Part shown: one piece after another, positions 15,170 through 23,541 of the stretch
Numbering within the stretch: the stretch's first letter is position 1
Layout of the letters: every line of letters begins with the position of its first letter
NCBI GenBank assembly: GCA_016179685.1
Contig: JACPCR010000136.1
Span: 1-41,844, forward strand
Length of the DNA stretch: 41,844 nt
Reading direction: 5' to 3'
Source: Planctomycetota bacterium
GTDB lineage: Bacteria > Planctomycetota > PUPC01 > JACPCR01
Notes under the pieces: model-generated
Database searches by the model: none
What the model was told of the DNA's origin: nothing
Seen by the model: the letters and a program-made list of their open reading frames with translations, nothing else
Position numbers and translations under genes: made by a program

Positions 15170-16636
15170 TTGAGCACCATGACCCCCATCCAGAAGACCT
15201 ATCTCTTCACCGACGTCCGCCACATCCGATGCGGCGACCTGGAATGGGTCTCGCCGGATGGGCAGCGGCTGCCGGTGGCGGGGCCGCCGCTGCCCGAGGT
15301 CGAGGCGCGTTCCCGCACGGGCATGCTTCCTTACGGGATACGTCTGGCGGCCCAGCAGGCGATCAAGATGCAGCCGCTGCCGAAGACCGGCCGATTCGGA
15401 CGCGTGGTCTTCGACAGCGGCCTCTACCGGAGCTGGTATCTGCACTACGAGCATCGGCCCGGAGAGAACCTGGGGGCGTACTCGACCCAGACGCCCCTGG
15501 AGGTCGGCATCGGCTACTCCGAGTCGAAGGACGGCTTCGAGTGGGTCGAGCGCGGGCGCTGCACCTTTCCGGTTCGGGGCCAGACGGGCTTCGACGGCTT
15601 TGGAGTCTTCATCGATCCGCGGGGTCCCGCGTCCGAGCGTTACAAGGTAGTCTATTCTGCCCGGCCCCCGGAGGGTGAGCGCCCGGCGCTCTGGGCGGGC
15701 TACCAGAAGGTTCATCCGCGCTACCGGGACGTGCGAATGCGGGAGCACCATCTGTATGCCATGTACGGGGTGGTCTCTCCGGACGGATTGAACTGGGAAG
15801 CGCTCCCGGAGCCCCTGATGGTCCACATGAGCGACACGGACACGACGGTCTATTACGACGACTGGCTCGAGCGCTACGTGATGTATACGCGGCTCTACTG
15901 GCAGGAGCGGCGGTGGGTGGGCCGGGCGGAGGCGGAGGACTTTCGGCGTTGGGGCCCCGTGCAGCCGTTCCTCTGGCCTGACCTTGGCGGTTCGCTCTCG
16001 GACGACATCTACACGAATGGCCGTACCGAGTATCCTGGCCTCCCGGGCTACCATTTCCTCTTTCCCATGGTCTATCATCGTTTTCAGCAGACCTCCGACA
16101 TTCGCCTCTACTCGAGTGCGGACGGCATCTGCTGGATGGCCGTGCCGGGCGGCCCGGTGATTGCCCCTGGCGAGGCCGGGTCGTGGGACAGCGAGTTTCT
16201 CGGCGCGGGCAAGGACCTGGTCCCGCTGGGCACCGACCGTGTGGCGATTCCTTACGGCGGGACGTCGTACCCGCACAAGTATCCGCGCTGGGCACGGGTC
16301 CTCGAGGCGGTCCGGGCCGCCTGGGCCTGGTGGCCGAAGGGACGGCTCTGCGCCGTCGTCGCCGACCAGGTCGGCGAATTCCATACGTTCGGCATCACGC
16401 CTGGCGGACGCGAGCTCCGGATCAACGTTCGCACCCGGCGCGGGAGCGAGGTGCGCGTCGGGCTCGCCGGCGTACCCGGCCGCTCCGTGGACGACTGCGA
16501 TCCGGTCACCGGCGATCACCTGGCCTGGACGGTCCGGTGGAGGGGCCAGTCGGACCTCGGGGTGCAGGAAGGCGAGAAGGTGAGCCTGCATTTCAAGCTG
16601 AGATCGGCAGAGGTTTTCGGATTCGAGTGGGTGTGA
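15170..16636 (+). CDS. Five-bladed beta-propeller, glycoside-hydrolase-like protein
   Basis: This 488-residue protein lacks a signal peptide and repeats the motif of GH32/GH43/GH117-type propellers: RSWYLHYE, EVGIGYSESKDGFEWVERG, YAMYGVVSPDGLNWEALPEP, IRLYSSADGICWMAVP and SWDSEFLGAG. Each blade has the S-x-D-G-x-x-W signature typical of this clan. Proteins of this type in Planctomycetota and Lentisphaerota are mostly uncharacterised. The start is the TTG at 15170: GGAGG (15158-15162) lies 7 bases upstream, while the ATG at 15179 would be 16 bases away. It is followed one base later by the HpcH/HpaI aldolase gene, so the two are co-transcribed, suggesting the sugar it processes is degraded to a keto-deoxy acid. 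Confidence 0.72.
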   Translation: MSTMTPIQKTYLFTDVRHIRCGDLEWVSPDGQRLPVAGPPLPEVEARSRTGMLPYGIRLAAQQAIKMQPLPKTGRFGRVVFDSGLYRSWYLHYEHRPGENLGAYSTQTPLEVGIGYSESKDGFEWVERGRCTFPVRGQTGFDGFGVFIDPRGPASERYKVVYSARPPEGERPALWAGYQKVHPRYRDVRMREHHLYAMYGVVSPDGLNWEALPEPLMVHMSDTDTTVYYDDWLERYVMYTRLYWQERRWVGRAEAEDFRRWGPVQPFLWPDLGGSLSDDIYTNGRTEYPGLPGYHFLFPMVYHRFQQTSDIRLYSSADGICWMAVPGGPVIAPGEAGSWDSEFLGAGKDLVPLGTDRVAIPYGGTSYPHKYPRWARVLEAVRAAWAWWPKGRLCAVVADQVGEFHTFGITPGGRELRINVRTRRGSEVRVGLAGVPGRSVDDCDPVTGDHLAWTVRWRGQSDLGVQEGEKVSLHFKLRSAEVFGFEWV

Positions 16637-16637
16637 C

Positions 16638-17405
16638 ATGCCTGGCGATCCCTTCACGAACCCGCAAGGAAAGGCCCGCCGGCTCTTTGCCGCCGCGGTG
16701 AACAGCGGCAGCACGCGCGTGGCGGAGATGGCGGGCCTCCTGGGCTTCGACGTCATCTGGATCGAGATGGAGCACACGTCGGCGGACCTGGCGGCGGCGG
16801 AGGCGATGTGCGTGGCCGCGAAGGCCGGAGGCGCGATCCCGCTGGTGCGTACGGCTGGATACCGGCGTGAGCACATTCTGCACGCGCTCGAGGTGGGCGG
16901 CCGCATCATCGTCGTGCCGATGGTCAACGACGCTGAGGCGGCTCGGGAGGTCGTGCGGCACGGCAAGTTCCGGCCCCTGGGTCAGCGAGGCTTCAATACC
17001 CGCAGCCGGGCGCTCGGTTACGGGCTCGACCCGGCCTCCATGGCCAGGGCGAACGAGGAAACCTGTTTGTTGCCCCAGATCGAGACCCTCGAGGCGGTTC
17101 GACGCCTGGACGAGATTCTGGCCGTCGATGGCCTGGGAGGCATCTTCGTGGGGCCCGGGGACTTGTCGGCCGACCTTGGCCGTCCGGGCCGCTTCGATGA
17201 TCCGGACCTGCGGGCGATGGTCGTCGGGTGTGTGGCCAAGGCCAGGGCACGTGGACTCCACGCCGGCGTCTTCGCCGGCGAGGGCCCGCTCTTCGAAGAA
17301 TCGGCCCGGGCCGGGGCCGACCTCTTCATCGCCGCCTCTGATCTGCAGGCTGCCATCACCCTCTGGCAGCAGCAGCTCCAACGCCTGACTGCGTGGCGGA
17401 CGTGA
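16638..17405 (+). CDS. HpcH/HpaI family aldolase
   Basis: The 255-residue protein matches class II HpaI-type aldolases that cleave 2-keto-3-deoxy acids to pyruvate and an aldehyde. It shows GFDVIWIEMEHTSADLAAAE (substrate region), IPLVRTAG with the catalytic Arg, QIETLEAV with a metal Glu, and GIFVGPGDLSADLG with the metal Asp. Length is normal for the family. It follows the propeller gene by one base. With the galactonate-dehydratase-like enzyme at 9188 it could complete an aldonate pathway, though the two are 6 kb apart. The next 63 bases to the convergent nucleotidyltransferase gene contain no obvious terminator. Confidence 0.88.
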   Translation: MPGDPFTNPQGKARRLFAAAVNSGSTRVAEMAGLLGFDVIWIEMEHTSADLAAAEAMCVAAKAGGAIPLVRTAGYRREHILHALEVGGRIIVVPMVNDAEAAREVVRHGKFRPLGQRGFNTRSRALGYGLDPASMARANEETCLLPQIETLEAVRRLDEILAVDGLGGIFVGPGDLSADLGRPGRFDDPDLRAMVVGCVAKARARGLHAGVFAGEGPLFEESARAGADLFIAASDLQAAITLWQQQLQRLTAWRT

Positions 17406-17468
17406 CCCCATGCGGGGCCCCGACCCGAGCGTCACATCAGACCCTCGCCGGCGTCTTCAACCCGGTCG

Positions 17469-18245
17469 TCATGGCCGCCGATGCGGTGTCTCTTCCCCTC
17501 TGCCGGCCCGCTCGGAATAAATCCGGTCCACGTCCCGATAGGTCTCGAGGTCGCCGATGTCGTACCGCATCTCCTCGAAGACAAAGCCGTAGACGGGGAT
17601 GCGGGAGTGCAGCCAGGCGACGAGGTGGCCTGGGGCGTCCGGATTGTTCTTCTCCTCGAGGTAGCGCGGGATGAGCGGCAGGACGCCGCGGCCATAGAGG
17701 TAGAAGGCCGGGGCCAGATAAGGGGAGCGAGGTTGGGCGGGCTTTTCTTCGAAAAGGGTGATGCGGGCCTGGGGATCGAGGACGGCGACGCCGGACCGGC
17801 GGAGCTTCTCGGGGTCGTCCTCTCGGCGCAGGGTCACGGCCGCTGTCCCCCCTTTTTCAAGAAAGAATCCCACGAATCGAGCGAGCGAGAATTCAAAGAG
17901 ATTGTCGCCCGCCAGAACGAGCACGTCGTCGTCGATCCGTGCGCGGGCGATCACCAGGGCCAGGTCGCCGATGGCCCCCAGGCGCTTTCCCGGCGTCGTG
18001 GTCCCATCGTTGAGGATTTCGATGTGGCGGGAGCGCGCGGAGCGCACGAGCCAGGCCTTGAACGCCTCGAAGAACTGCGCATTGGTCACCACGGTGATGG
18101 CATCCACTTCCGGGACGGTCTCGACCTGGTCCAGGATATGGTCCAGGACGGGTCGGCCCGCGACGGGGAGCAGCGGCTTCGGCGTGTGTTTCGTCAGCGG
18201 ATAGAGCCGGGTGGCGTATCCGGCGGCGAGGAGGATGCATTTCAC
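17469..18245 (-). CDS. Sugar nucleotidyltransferase, RmlA/GlmU type
   Basis: The 258-residue enzyme begins with the NTP-transferase signature LLAAGYATRLYPLTKHTPKP, followed by LLPVAGRPVLDHIL, VLVLAGDNLFEFSL and FEEKPAQPRSPYLAPAFYLY. It would couple a sugar phosphate to a nucleotide to make an activated sugar for surface polysaccharide; the closest group is glucose-1-phosphate thymidylyltransferase-like. The start is the GTG at 18245: GGAG lies 8-9 bases upstream and the protein then begins exactly as its relatives do, whereas the open frame upstream adds an unrelated 37 residues. The C-terminal 60 residues (YDIGDLETYRDVDRIY) match the family end. Confidence 0.88.
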   Translation of the reverse strand: MKCILLAAGYATRLYPLTKHTPKPLLPVAGRPVLDHILDQVETVPEVDAITVVTNAQFFEAFKAWLVRSARSRHIEILNDGTTTPGKRLGAIGDLALVIARARIDDDVLVLAGDNLFEFSLARFVGFFLEKGGTAAVTLRREDDPEKLRRSGVAVLDPQARITLFEEKPAQPRSPYLAPAFYLYGRGVLPLIPRYLEEKNNPDAPGHLVAWLHSRIPVYGFVFEEMRYDIGDLETYRDVDRIYSERAGRGEETPHRRP

Positions 18246-18820
18246 TTCGTGAGTCTCCAGCCGTCTACGGGGTTCAATACCGTGGCCAAGGAGTCCAGTT
18301 TTTTCACTCGCCTGGAAAGGGCGGTATCCCTTAGAAACTGCGGCTTTGCGAAGCAAAGCCTTTTAGCGAAGCGCTTGCGGTATCCTATTTCGGCCCTGCT
18401 CGTCCGAGCACCACGGTTCGGTTTGAGGCAGCGCTTCGCCAAGCCTAGCCCATGTTTGGACCTTTACGACGCAAGTCTTTGCGTGAAAATCCATTATGCT
18501 TTTGACGAATTTGCCATTACAAAATCTGAAAAGCTTCGCAGGACAAAACGTAACGTGCTGGATTAAAACTCGTAACTCCTTAGCGAAAACTTCTGTCGTC
18601 CCTACGGGACTCTTGTGGTTGATGCGCTTTCCCTTCCCAGGGCTGCGTTCGCCTTCGCGGGGCTTCGCGGCGAACTTGCGCCCTGGGCTAATTTCGGACG
18701 TCCCTACGGGACTCACAGAAACAGGCCTCCGGTGACGATCACGAAGCAGTTACCAAAACTCTCAGCCAGGCTGCCCCTCCTTACCAGCGCCCAAAACGGG
18801 TGTAAAGGTCCAAACATGGG
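18246..18820. repeat. Gene-free 575-bp block, partly bounded by a 25-bp inverted repeat
   Basis: GCCTAGCCCATGTTTGGACC and five more bases (18443-18467) recur perfectly inverted at 18802-18826. The 334 bases between them are less GC-rich than the flanks and hold a 56-bp element shared with 26952-27007 plus a second GTCCCTACGGGAC palindrome near 18700. No reading frame encodes a recognisable domain, so this looks like a non-coding mobile element or its remains. The right arm includes the stop codon of the neighbouring Gfo gene. Confidence 0.75.
18574..18629 (+). repeat. 56-bp dispersed repeat X, copy 1
   Basis: It matches 26952-27007 (opposite strand) at 54 of 56 positions. The core GTCCCTACGGGAC is a small hairpin. 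The element lies inside the block bounded by the 25-bp inverted repeat. Confidence 0.85.
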
Positions 18821-19834
18821 CTAGGCCCGAGGCGGGTGGGCGAACGGGTCGTACAGCTCGATACGTACGGGCTGGCCTTTCTGGGCGCTGACGAAGAGAT
18901 TGGCATCGATCTCGGCCTCGCGATAGGCGTCGAGGCCGGTGGCGTTGGGAATCTGGTCCGGGGGCACGTTATCTCGGAGCGCCTCGGCGAAGGACGTCAC
19001 GGAGCTGGCGAAGGTGCGGTTGAACTCCGAGCGCCACTGGTCGTGGGATTTCTGCCACGTGCGGATTTCCTGGGACTTTGAGGGGAGGAACTCGTAGTGG
19101 CCGCAGAGGTCGGTGATGACCCCGCGGGCCTCGGTGCCCAGGACTTCGATGCGCAACAGCGGATGATGCCAGCCGGTGGTGAGGGTGCCCGAGAGGGTGC
19201 CGACCGTGCCGTTCGCGAACTTGAGCGAGGCGCTGCGGTGGGGTCCATGAGCGGGCCCGCCGCCGTAATGGGCTGAGACCTCGGTCACGTCGCCGTTGAG
19301 CCAGCGCATCAAGTCGATGACGTGACTCCAGCAGTTGAGGTTGGCCCAGACGTTGATCTGAACGGGCTCGCCGTAGAGGCCCTTGCCGATATCCGCTTTC
19401 ATGAGGTTGGAGTGCTCGGCGAAGCGGTAATTGAAATTGATGCCGAAGCGTGTGCCGCGGGGCGACGCCGCCCAGGCGTTAACAATGTCCTTGGCGTCCA
19501 GGATATCCACGTCCTGGAGGTGGTACTGGCCAGCCCGGCCGACCAGGGGCTTTTCGCAGAAGACGTGCTTGCCGGCGCGAAGGCACTGGACGAGCGGCTG
19601 GGGCCGGTGCGTTTCCCGCGTCACGACATCGACGACGTGGATTTCTTCCTTTTCCAGCATTTTTCCCGCGTCCGTGTAAGAGGGGCACTGGTGGTCCGCG
19701 GCCATGGCCTTGGCTCGCGCCTCGTCCACGTCGCAGACCGCGACGACCTTGAAATCCTTGACCTTAGCGAAGGCGGGAGAATGAAGATTGCGCGCGATGC
19801 CACCGCAGCCGATGAATGCGACATGAATCGCCAT
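18821..19834 (-). CDS. Gfo/Idh/MocA family oxidoreductase
   Basis: The 337-residue protein starts MAIHVAFIGCGGIARNLHSP, the NAD(P)-binding Rossmann motif, and carries the family signature HVFCEKPLV with the catalytic Lys. Further conserved parts are INFNYRF and WSHVIDLMRWL. Members oxidise or reduce sugars and inositols, or open glycosidic bonds by a redox mechanism, so it fits a polysaccharide-degrading context. I chose the ATG at 19834 because GGAG stands 8 bases upstream. The last codons lie in the right arm of the 25-bp inverted repeat, so the native C-terminus may have been replaced; the last ~10 residues (DPFAHPPRA) should not be over-read. Confidence 0.9.
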   Translation of the reverse strand: MAIHVAFIGCGGIARNLHSPAFAKVKDFKVVAVCDVDEARAKAMAADHQCPSYTDAGKMLEKEEIHVVDVVTRETHRPQPLVQCLRAGKHVFCEKPLVGRAGQYHLQDVDILDAKDIVNAWAASPRGTRFGINFNYRFAEHSNLMKADIGKGLYGEPVQINVWANLNCWSHVIDLMRWLNGDVTEVSAHYGGGPAHGPHRSASLKFANGTVGTLSGTLTTGWHHPLLRIEVLGTEARGVITDLCGHYEFLPSKSQEIRTWQKSHDQWRSEFNRTFASSVTSFAEALRDNVPPDQIPNATGLDAYREAEIDANLFVSAQKGQPVRIELYDPFAHPPRA

Positions 19835-19879
19835 GAGAGGCTCTCCAGCATAAGGATATGGAAAAAGAGGGCGATGACC

Positions 19880-20135
19880 TTTAGAGTCTTGAGGTGTCAC
19901 TTCTCCGCGCCCGCCAGCGCGGGCATCCGGCGGAGAAGGTGTCAGGTGTCAGGTGTCAGGTGATTCCTGACACCTGACAACTGACACCTGACAACTGACA
20001 CCTGACAACTGACACCTGACACCTGACACCTGACACCTGACACCTGACACCTGACACCTGACACCTGACACCTGACACCTGACACCTGACACCTTTCCGA
20101 GCCTTATCGGGTTGCGGGCTTTGCCCGCCTTAAGG
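19880..20135 (+). repeat. Composite dispersed repeat, copy B, with an 18-unit 7-bp tandem array
   Basis: It has the same order as 752-905: a GCGCCCGC hairpin at about 19905-19936, GTGTCAG units, GATTCCTGA, CTGACAC units, and the GGTTGCGGG/CCCGCC end. Three GTGTCAG units (19940-19960) face 18 CTGACAC units (19967-20092), three of which are CTGACAA. The opposing units can fold into a hairpin. The array is non-coding and lies between two minus-strand genes. Confidence 0.9.
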
Positions 20136-22337
20136 AACGAGGTCCAGCAGCATGAGCCGGCTCGGGTCCCCATACTGCAAGTGAATCTCTTCGGCCCGGG
20201 GCCGCTGGCCCCAGAAGTGGCCGACGCGCAACTGCAGCTCGCCGGGCCGGGGCCCCCGCACCAGGCGTCCCCGCGCCACGGGCGTCCTCGGGGCCTGGGC
20301 GACAAACGCCCGGTCGAATACCGTCAGGAGCGGCAAGGTATCCTTTTCAATCCTCATGCAAATCTCGAAGGGCCGGCCCCGATCCAGATAATAGCCGCCT
20401 ATCGCCGGGTCCGAAGCGCCCGGGCGATTCAGCCGCCAGCTCGTGAACCAGTTATTGACGTAGATCGGGCGCCAGGACTCTCCGATCTTCCGGGCCACAA
20501 TCAGGGCCGTCAGAACGCGCTCGCGGTTCGGTATCCGGACGTCGTAGAAGCCCTCGGCTGGCCGGTCGTTCCCCTTGACGCCGATGAGACGGACCTGCTG
20601 CGCGGGCTGCTGCGGGAAGACCAGGCCCGTGTAGGTCGGGCTCAGGAGGAAAGGCTCGAGGGGCATCATCGGCTTCGAGACCACGGTCCAGGGAGTCGCG
20701 TCGTCCTCGGGATGGAACTGGAAGAGAAAATCGGTGAGCCGGTAATGCACCCTGGCGGGCCCCGCAGGCCAGGGCGCGTGCCGCCACTGCACCTCCTCCA
20801 CCGTGCCCTGCCAGTCCACGTAGGGATTGGGCATCGGCGTTCCCGCCAGCAGCCACGGGTTCTCCTCGAGCGCTGCGGCCGGCTCATACGCCGCAACATA
20901 GGAATTCTCGGTGATCACCACGAGGCCGCGCCGGTAGGAGGCCAGTGCGGCCACGATTCCGGAAAATTCTCTGGCCTCCCAGAGCCGCTCGCCCGTGGCC
21001 CCATCCAGCGCGCACAGGGAGTAATTCGGGCCGGAGATGCCCACGAAGACCAAGCCGCCGGCCGCCAGAGGCGCGCCGATGCTCGAGCCGGGGAGGAGCG
21101 TGCGCCAGAGCCTTTCGCCGGTATCGGCCCGGAGGGCCGTGACGTGGACCGTCTTTGGCGTTCCGAGGCAGGAGACGAAAACGCGCTCGGCATCGGCGGC
21201 CGGCGGGGCGGCCACCATCCCGTCCAAAGTCGCCGCCCACCGGATGCGCCCGTCCCCTGCCCCGCGGGCGAACAGGAAGGCATCCCGGCCCGTCGCCACC
21301 AGAACGTTCCCGCCCGACAGGCTCACGGGCACGCGAAAGGCTTCCGTCCCCGCGTTCGTGACTTTGGCCTTCCAGAGGGGCCGGCCGTCATCGCGGCCGA
21401 TGGACACCGCGAGCACCTCGCCGCTTTCGCAGGCGGCCATCGCCACCTCCCCGGACACCACGAACCCGCCGCCGCTCACCGGGCTGCCGAGGGGGGTCCG
21501 TGACCTCACGGTCAGGTCCTCCAGGGCGACTTGGTAAAGATTCCCATCGTGCCCGGCGAAATAAAGGAAGTCTCCGGACACCACCGGGGAGGCCGAGATG
21601 GCCGCGGGCCGGCTGCCGGACGCCCCATCCGGCATGAGCGTCTTGAACTTGGCCCGGAGATCCCCGTTGGAGGCACGAAGCGCATAGATGTTCCCATCCA
21701 ACGCTGGAACGAAGAGGCAGCCGCGGCCGGCCGCCGGGACGGCCGCGACCTCCGCGTCCACGCGGGTCCGCCAGATTTCCTCCCCCGTTTCAGAAGACAG
21801 GGCCAGGACGCTGCCGTCCCGGGCGGCCACGACGACGCGTCCCTCCGCGGCCACCGGAGAAGCCTCGAGGCGCAAGCCCGTCTGGTTTCTCCACCCGAGC
21901 AACAGAGGGACTTCCGGCGCTTCCTCGCTGGCCGAGCCGGAGTGGCCCGCATCGCCCTGGAACATGGCCCATGCCCGGGTGGAAGCCGCCGGGGTGGGAG
22001 CGGCGGGCCCAGCGTTCTCCTCGGCGGGCTCGCTCGTTTTCATTGCGCCGGGTGGCTCGTTTCCCGGTCCGCGCGAAAGATACTGGGGAAACTCCGCCGC
22101 GAAATCCTGAACCTTCTCCTGCGAGTCGCTCCGCCACGGGAAGGGACGCTCGGGGGCCTCCACGGTGTCCCACCGGGGCATCTCCATCGGCTTTTCACCC
22201 GGGTCCTCCGCTCTCGGCCCCATCAGGCAGCCGGCGGCGGCCAGAGCGAGGATTCCGAGGCCGGCCCATCGGGATGCGGCGATACCCCAAGGGAACAGAG
22301 AAGTCGCGGCCTCCCGCAGCTTCTGAGAAACAACCAT
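20130..22337 (-). CDS. Lipoprotein with PQQ-type beta-propeller
   Basis: The 735-residue protein begins with a lipoprotein signal peptide ending in the lipobox LAAAGC, so it should be anchored at the outer face of a membrane. About eight PQQ-like propeller repeats follow (roughly residues 140-520), for example VVAARDGSVLALSSETGEEI, VPALDGNIYALRASNGDLRA and VTALRADTGERLWRTLLPG. The remaining ~200 residues form a separate beta-rich domain with IPNRERVLTALIVARKIGES and a run ending in GHFWGQRPRAEEI. The PQQ-dehydrogenase active-site residues are not evident, so it is more likely a BamB-like scaffold or a sugar-binding protein than an enzyme. The frame is open further upstream; the ATG at 22337 gives the best signal peptide. 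Confidence 0.75.
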   Translation of the reverse strand: MVVSQKLREAATSLFPWGIAASRWAGLGILALAAAGCLMGPRAEDPGEKPMEMPRWDTVEAPERPFPWRSDSQEKVQDFAAEFPQYLSRGPGNEPPGAMKTSEPAEENAGPAAPTPAASTRAWAMFQGDAGHSGSASEEAPEVPLLLGWRNQTGLRLEASPVAAEGRVVVAARDGSVLALSSETGEEIWRTRVDAEVAAVPAAGRGCLFVPALDGNIYALRASNGDLRAKFKTLMPDGASGSRPAAISASPVVSGDFLYFAGHDGNLYQVALEDLTVRSRTPLGSPVSGGGFVVSGEVAMAACESGEVLAVSIGRDDGRPLWKAKVTNAGTEAFRVPVSLSGGNVLVATGRDAFLFARGAGDGRIRWAATLDGMVAAPPAADAERVFVSCLGTPKTVHVTALRADTGERLWRTLLPGSSIGAPLAAGGLVFVGISGPNYSLCALDGATGERLWEAREFSGIVAALASYRRGLVVITENSYVAAYEPAAALEENPWLLAGTPMPNPYVDWQGTVEEVQWRHAPWPAGPARVHYRLTDFLFQFHPEDDATPWTVVSKPMMPLEPFLLSPTYTGLVFPQQPAQQVRLIGVKGNDRPAEGFYDVRIPNRERVLTALIVARKIGESWRPIYVNNWFTSWRLNRPGASDPAIGGYYLDRGRPFEICMRIEKDTLPLLTVFDRAFVAQAPRTPVARGRLVRGPRPGELQLRVGHFWGQRPRAEEIHLQYGDPSRLMLLDLVP

Positions 22338-22685
22338 GTAACTCGTTTTTTTACAATCCGTTAACAATTGTCTATTCTTGGCCATCGCGATCCTGCTCGC
22401 GTCAGTCATCGGGCCTCGGATGGTTCATCAAGGTGAACCCCGGAGGACACGGAGGGATTCTGATGAATACCTTTACTGGTTTTCGCCGTGCTCTCCGTGG
22501 TTCAAACCGATTTTGTTCCCCTCTGTCACAACGCAGCGAGTCCCCAAGCTTCGTCCATCACGCTCCCCTGGGGAGACCTTCGATCCGTGAAATGTGCAGG
22601 CCCGCTTTTTCATCAGAGCAACCGATACCGGAGGTGCTGCGGCATCCCCGGTATCGCTGATGGACCTGTTTGCCGCGGCGTTTCG
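22338..22685. other. Gene-free stretch with an imperfect inverted repeat
   Basis: GGTGAACC-CGGAG (22432-22444) faces CTCCGTGGTTCAAACC (22491-22507), with a second GACACGGAG near 22447. This is a dispersed-repeat type rather than a gene. No reading frame in the 348 bases has a recognisable domain. Confidence 0.5.
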
Positions 22686-23483
22686 CTACTGGCACGGAGC
22701 GAGAATTTTCCGAGCGCGTTCCAGATTCATCCGCGCATCCTGGTGCGGATTTCCATGGTTCGAGCTGGTCTCGAGGACGGCCCAGCCCTTGTAGCGAATC
22801 TCCTGGAGCGCCGACGTAATCTCGTCCCAACGATTGAATCCCTCGCCCAGGTCCTTGCCGCCCGGCCCCTCCACGGAACCCTCTTTCATGTGGATTTGCC
22901 CGATGCGGCCGCCCAGGCTGCGAATCTGCTCCGCGGTGTCGTGCAGCCAGAAATACGGGTTGCACATGTCCAGGTAGATGTTCACCGCCGGAGACCCCAC
23001 GCGGTCCAGAATGTCCAGATACTGCCGCGAGGTCAACGTGGATTCGATTCCGAGCCCGACGCGCGCCTTCTCGGCCGCGGGCGCGGCCGCCTTCAACTGG
23101 TCCACAAGAGCCGCCCGCTGCCGCTGGAACGCCAGCTCGCCCTGCCCGTAGAAGGCGAGGAGGATTTCACGGGCGCCCAGCGCCTTGGCCACCGGGATGT
23201 AGTCCAGCAGGGACTGCAGCGTCGCATGGCGCACCGCGGCGTCCGGAGACGCCAGAGGCACCTGGTTCAGATACGCGAGCGCCAGGGACGAAACGGACAC
23301 CCCGAACTTCTGCGACGCCTGCCGCATCTCCTTCTGGAAACTCTTGTCCAGCCACTCGCGGTTCTCCCACGGCGGCGGGACAAAATACTCGACTCCGTCG
23401 AAACCCAGGTCCTTCGCCGCCTGCAGGGCCTTCACGCCCTGCTCCCGGACCACCCCGGCAATCACCCCAATCTGGATGGACAT
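22686..23483 (-). CDS. Sugar phosphate isomerase/epimerase (AP endonuclease 2 family TIM barrel)
   Basis: The 265-residue protein is a xylose-isomerase-like barrel. It has GVKALQAAKDLGFDGVEYFV near the start, ALGAREILLAFYG, VGLGIESTLTSRQYLDILD with a metal-ligand Glu, VNIYLDMCNPYFW with a metal-ligand Asp, GQIHMKEG with His, and WAVLETSSNHG with the last Glu. These are the metal ligands of the family. Members include inosose isomerase and tagatose epimerase; the substrate here is unknown. An AAGGAGTG ribosome-binding site precedes the ATG. It is the last gene of the run kinase, small protein, ThuA-Gfo fusion, isomerase, an order that suggests one sugar-modification pathway. Confidence 0.87.
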   Translation of the reverse strand: MSIQIGVIAGVVREQGVKALQAAKDLGFDGVEYFVPPPWENREWLDKSFQKEMRQASQKFGVSVSSLALAYLNQVPLASPDAAVRHATLQSLLDYIPVAKALGAREILLAFYGQGELAFQRQRAALVDQLKAAAPAAEKARVGLGIESTLTSRQYLDILDRVGSPAVNIYLDMCNPYFWLHDTAEQIRSLGGRIGQIHMKEGSVEGPGGKDLGEGFNRWDEITSALQEIRYKGWAVLETSSNHGNPHQDARMNLERARKILAPCQ

Positions 23484-23541
23484 GGATGCACTCCTTAGGG
23501 ACGCGCGGGCGGAAGTACAAGTGCATCTTCGCCCGCGTGTG

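Noticed and set aside
15089..16966. 625-codon minus-strand frame opposite the propeller hydrolase gene
   Set aside because: Its protein is Arg/Ala/Pro/His-rich without motifs, while the plus strand encodes a recognisable protein with a good ribosome-binding site.
18496..18735. Short plus-strand frame in the 18246-18820 block
   Set aside because: Its sequence comes from repeat X and its palindrome, and the same peptide appears as the tail of the frame at 26942.
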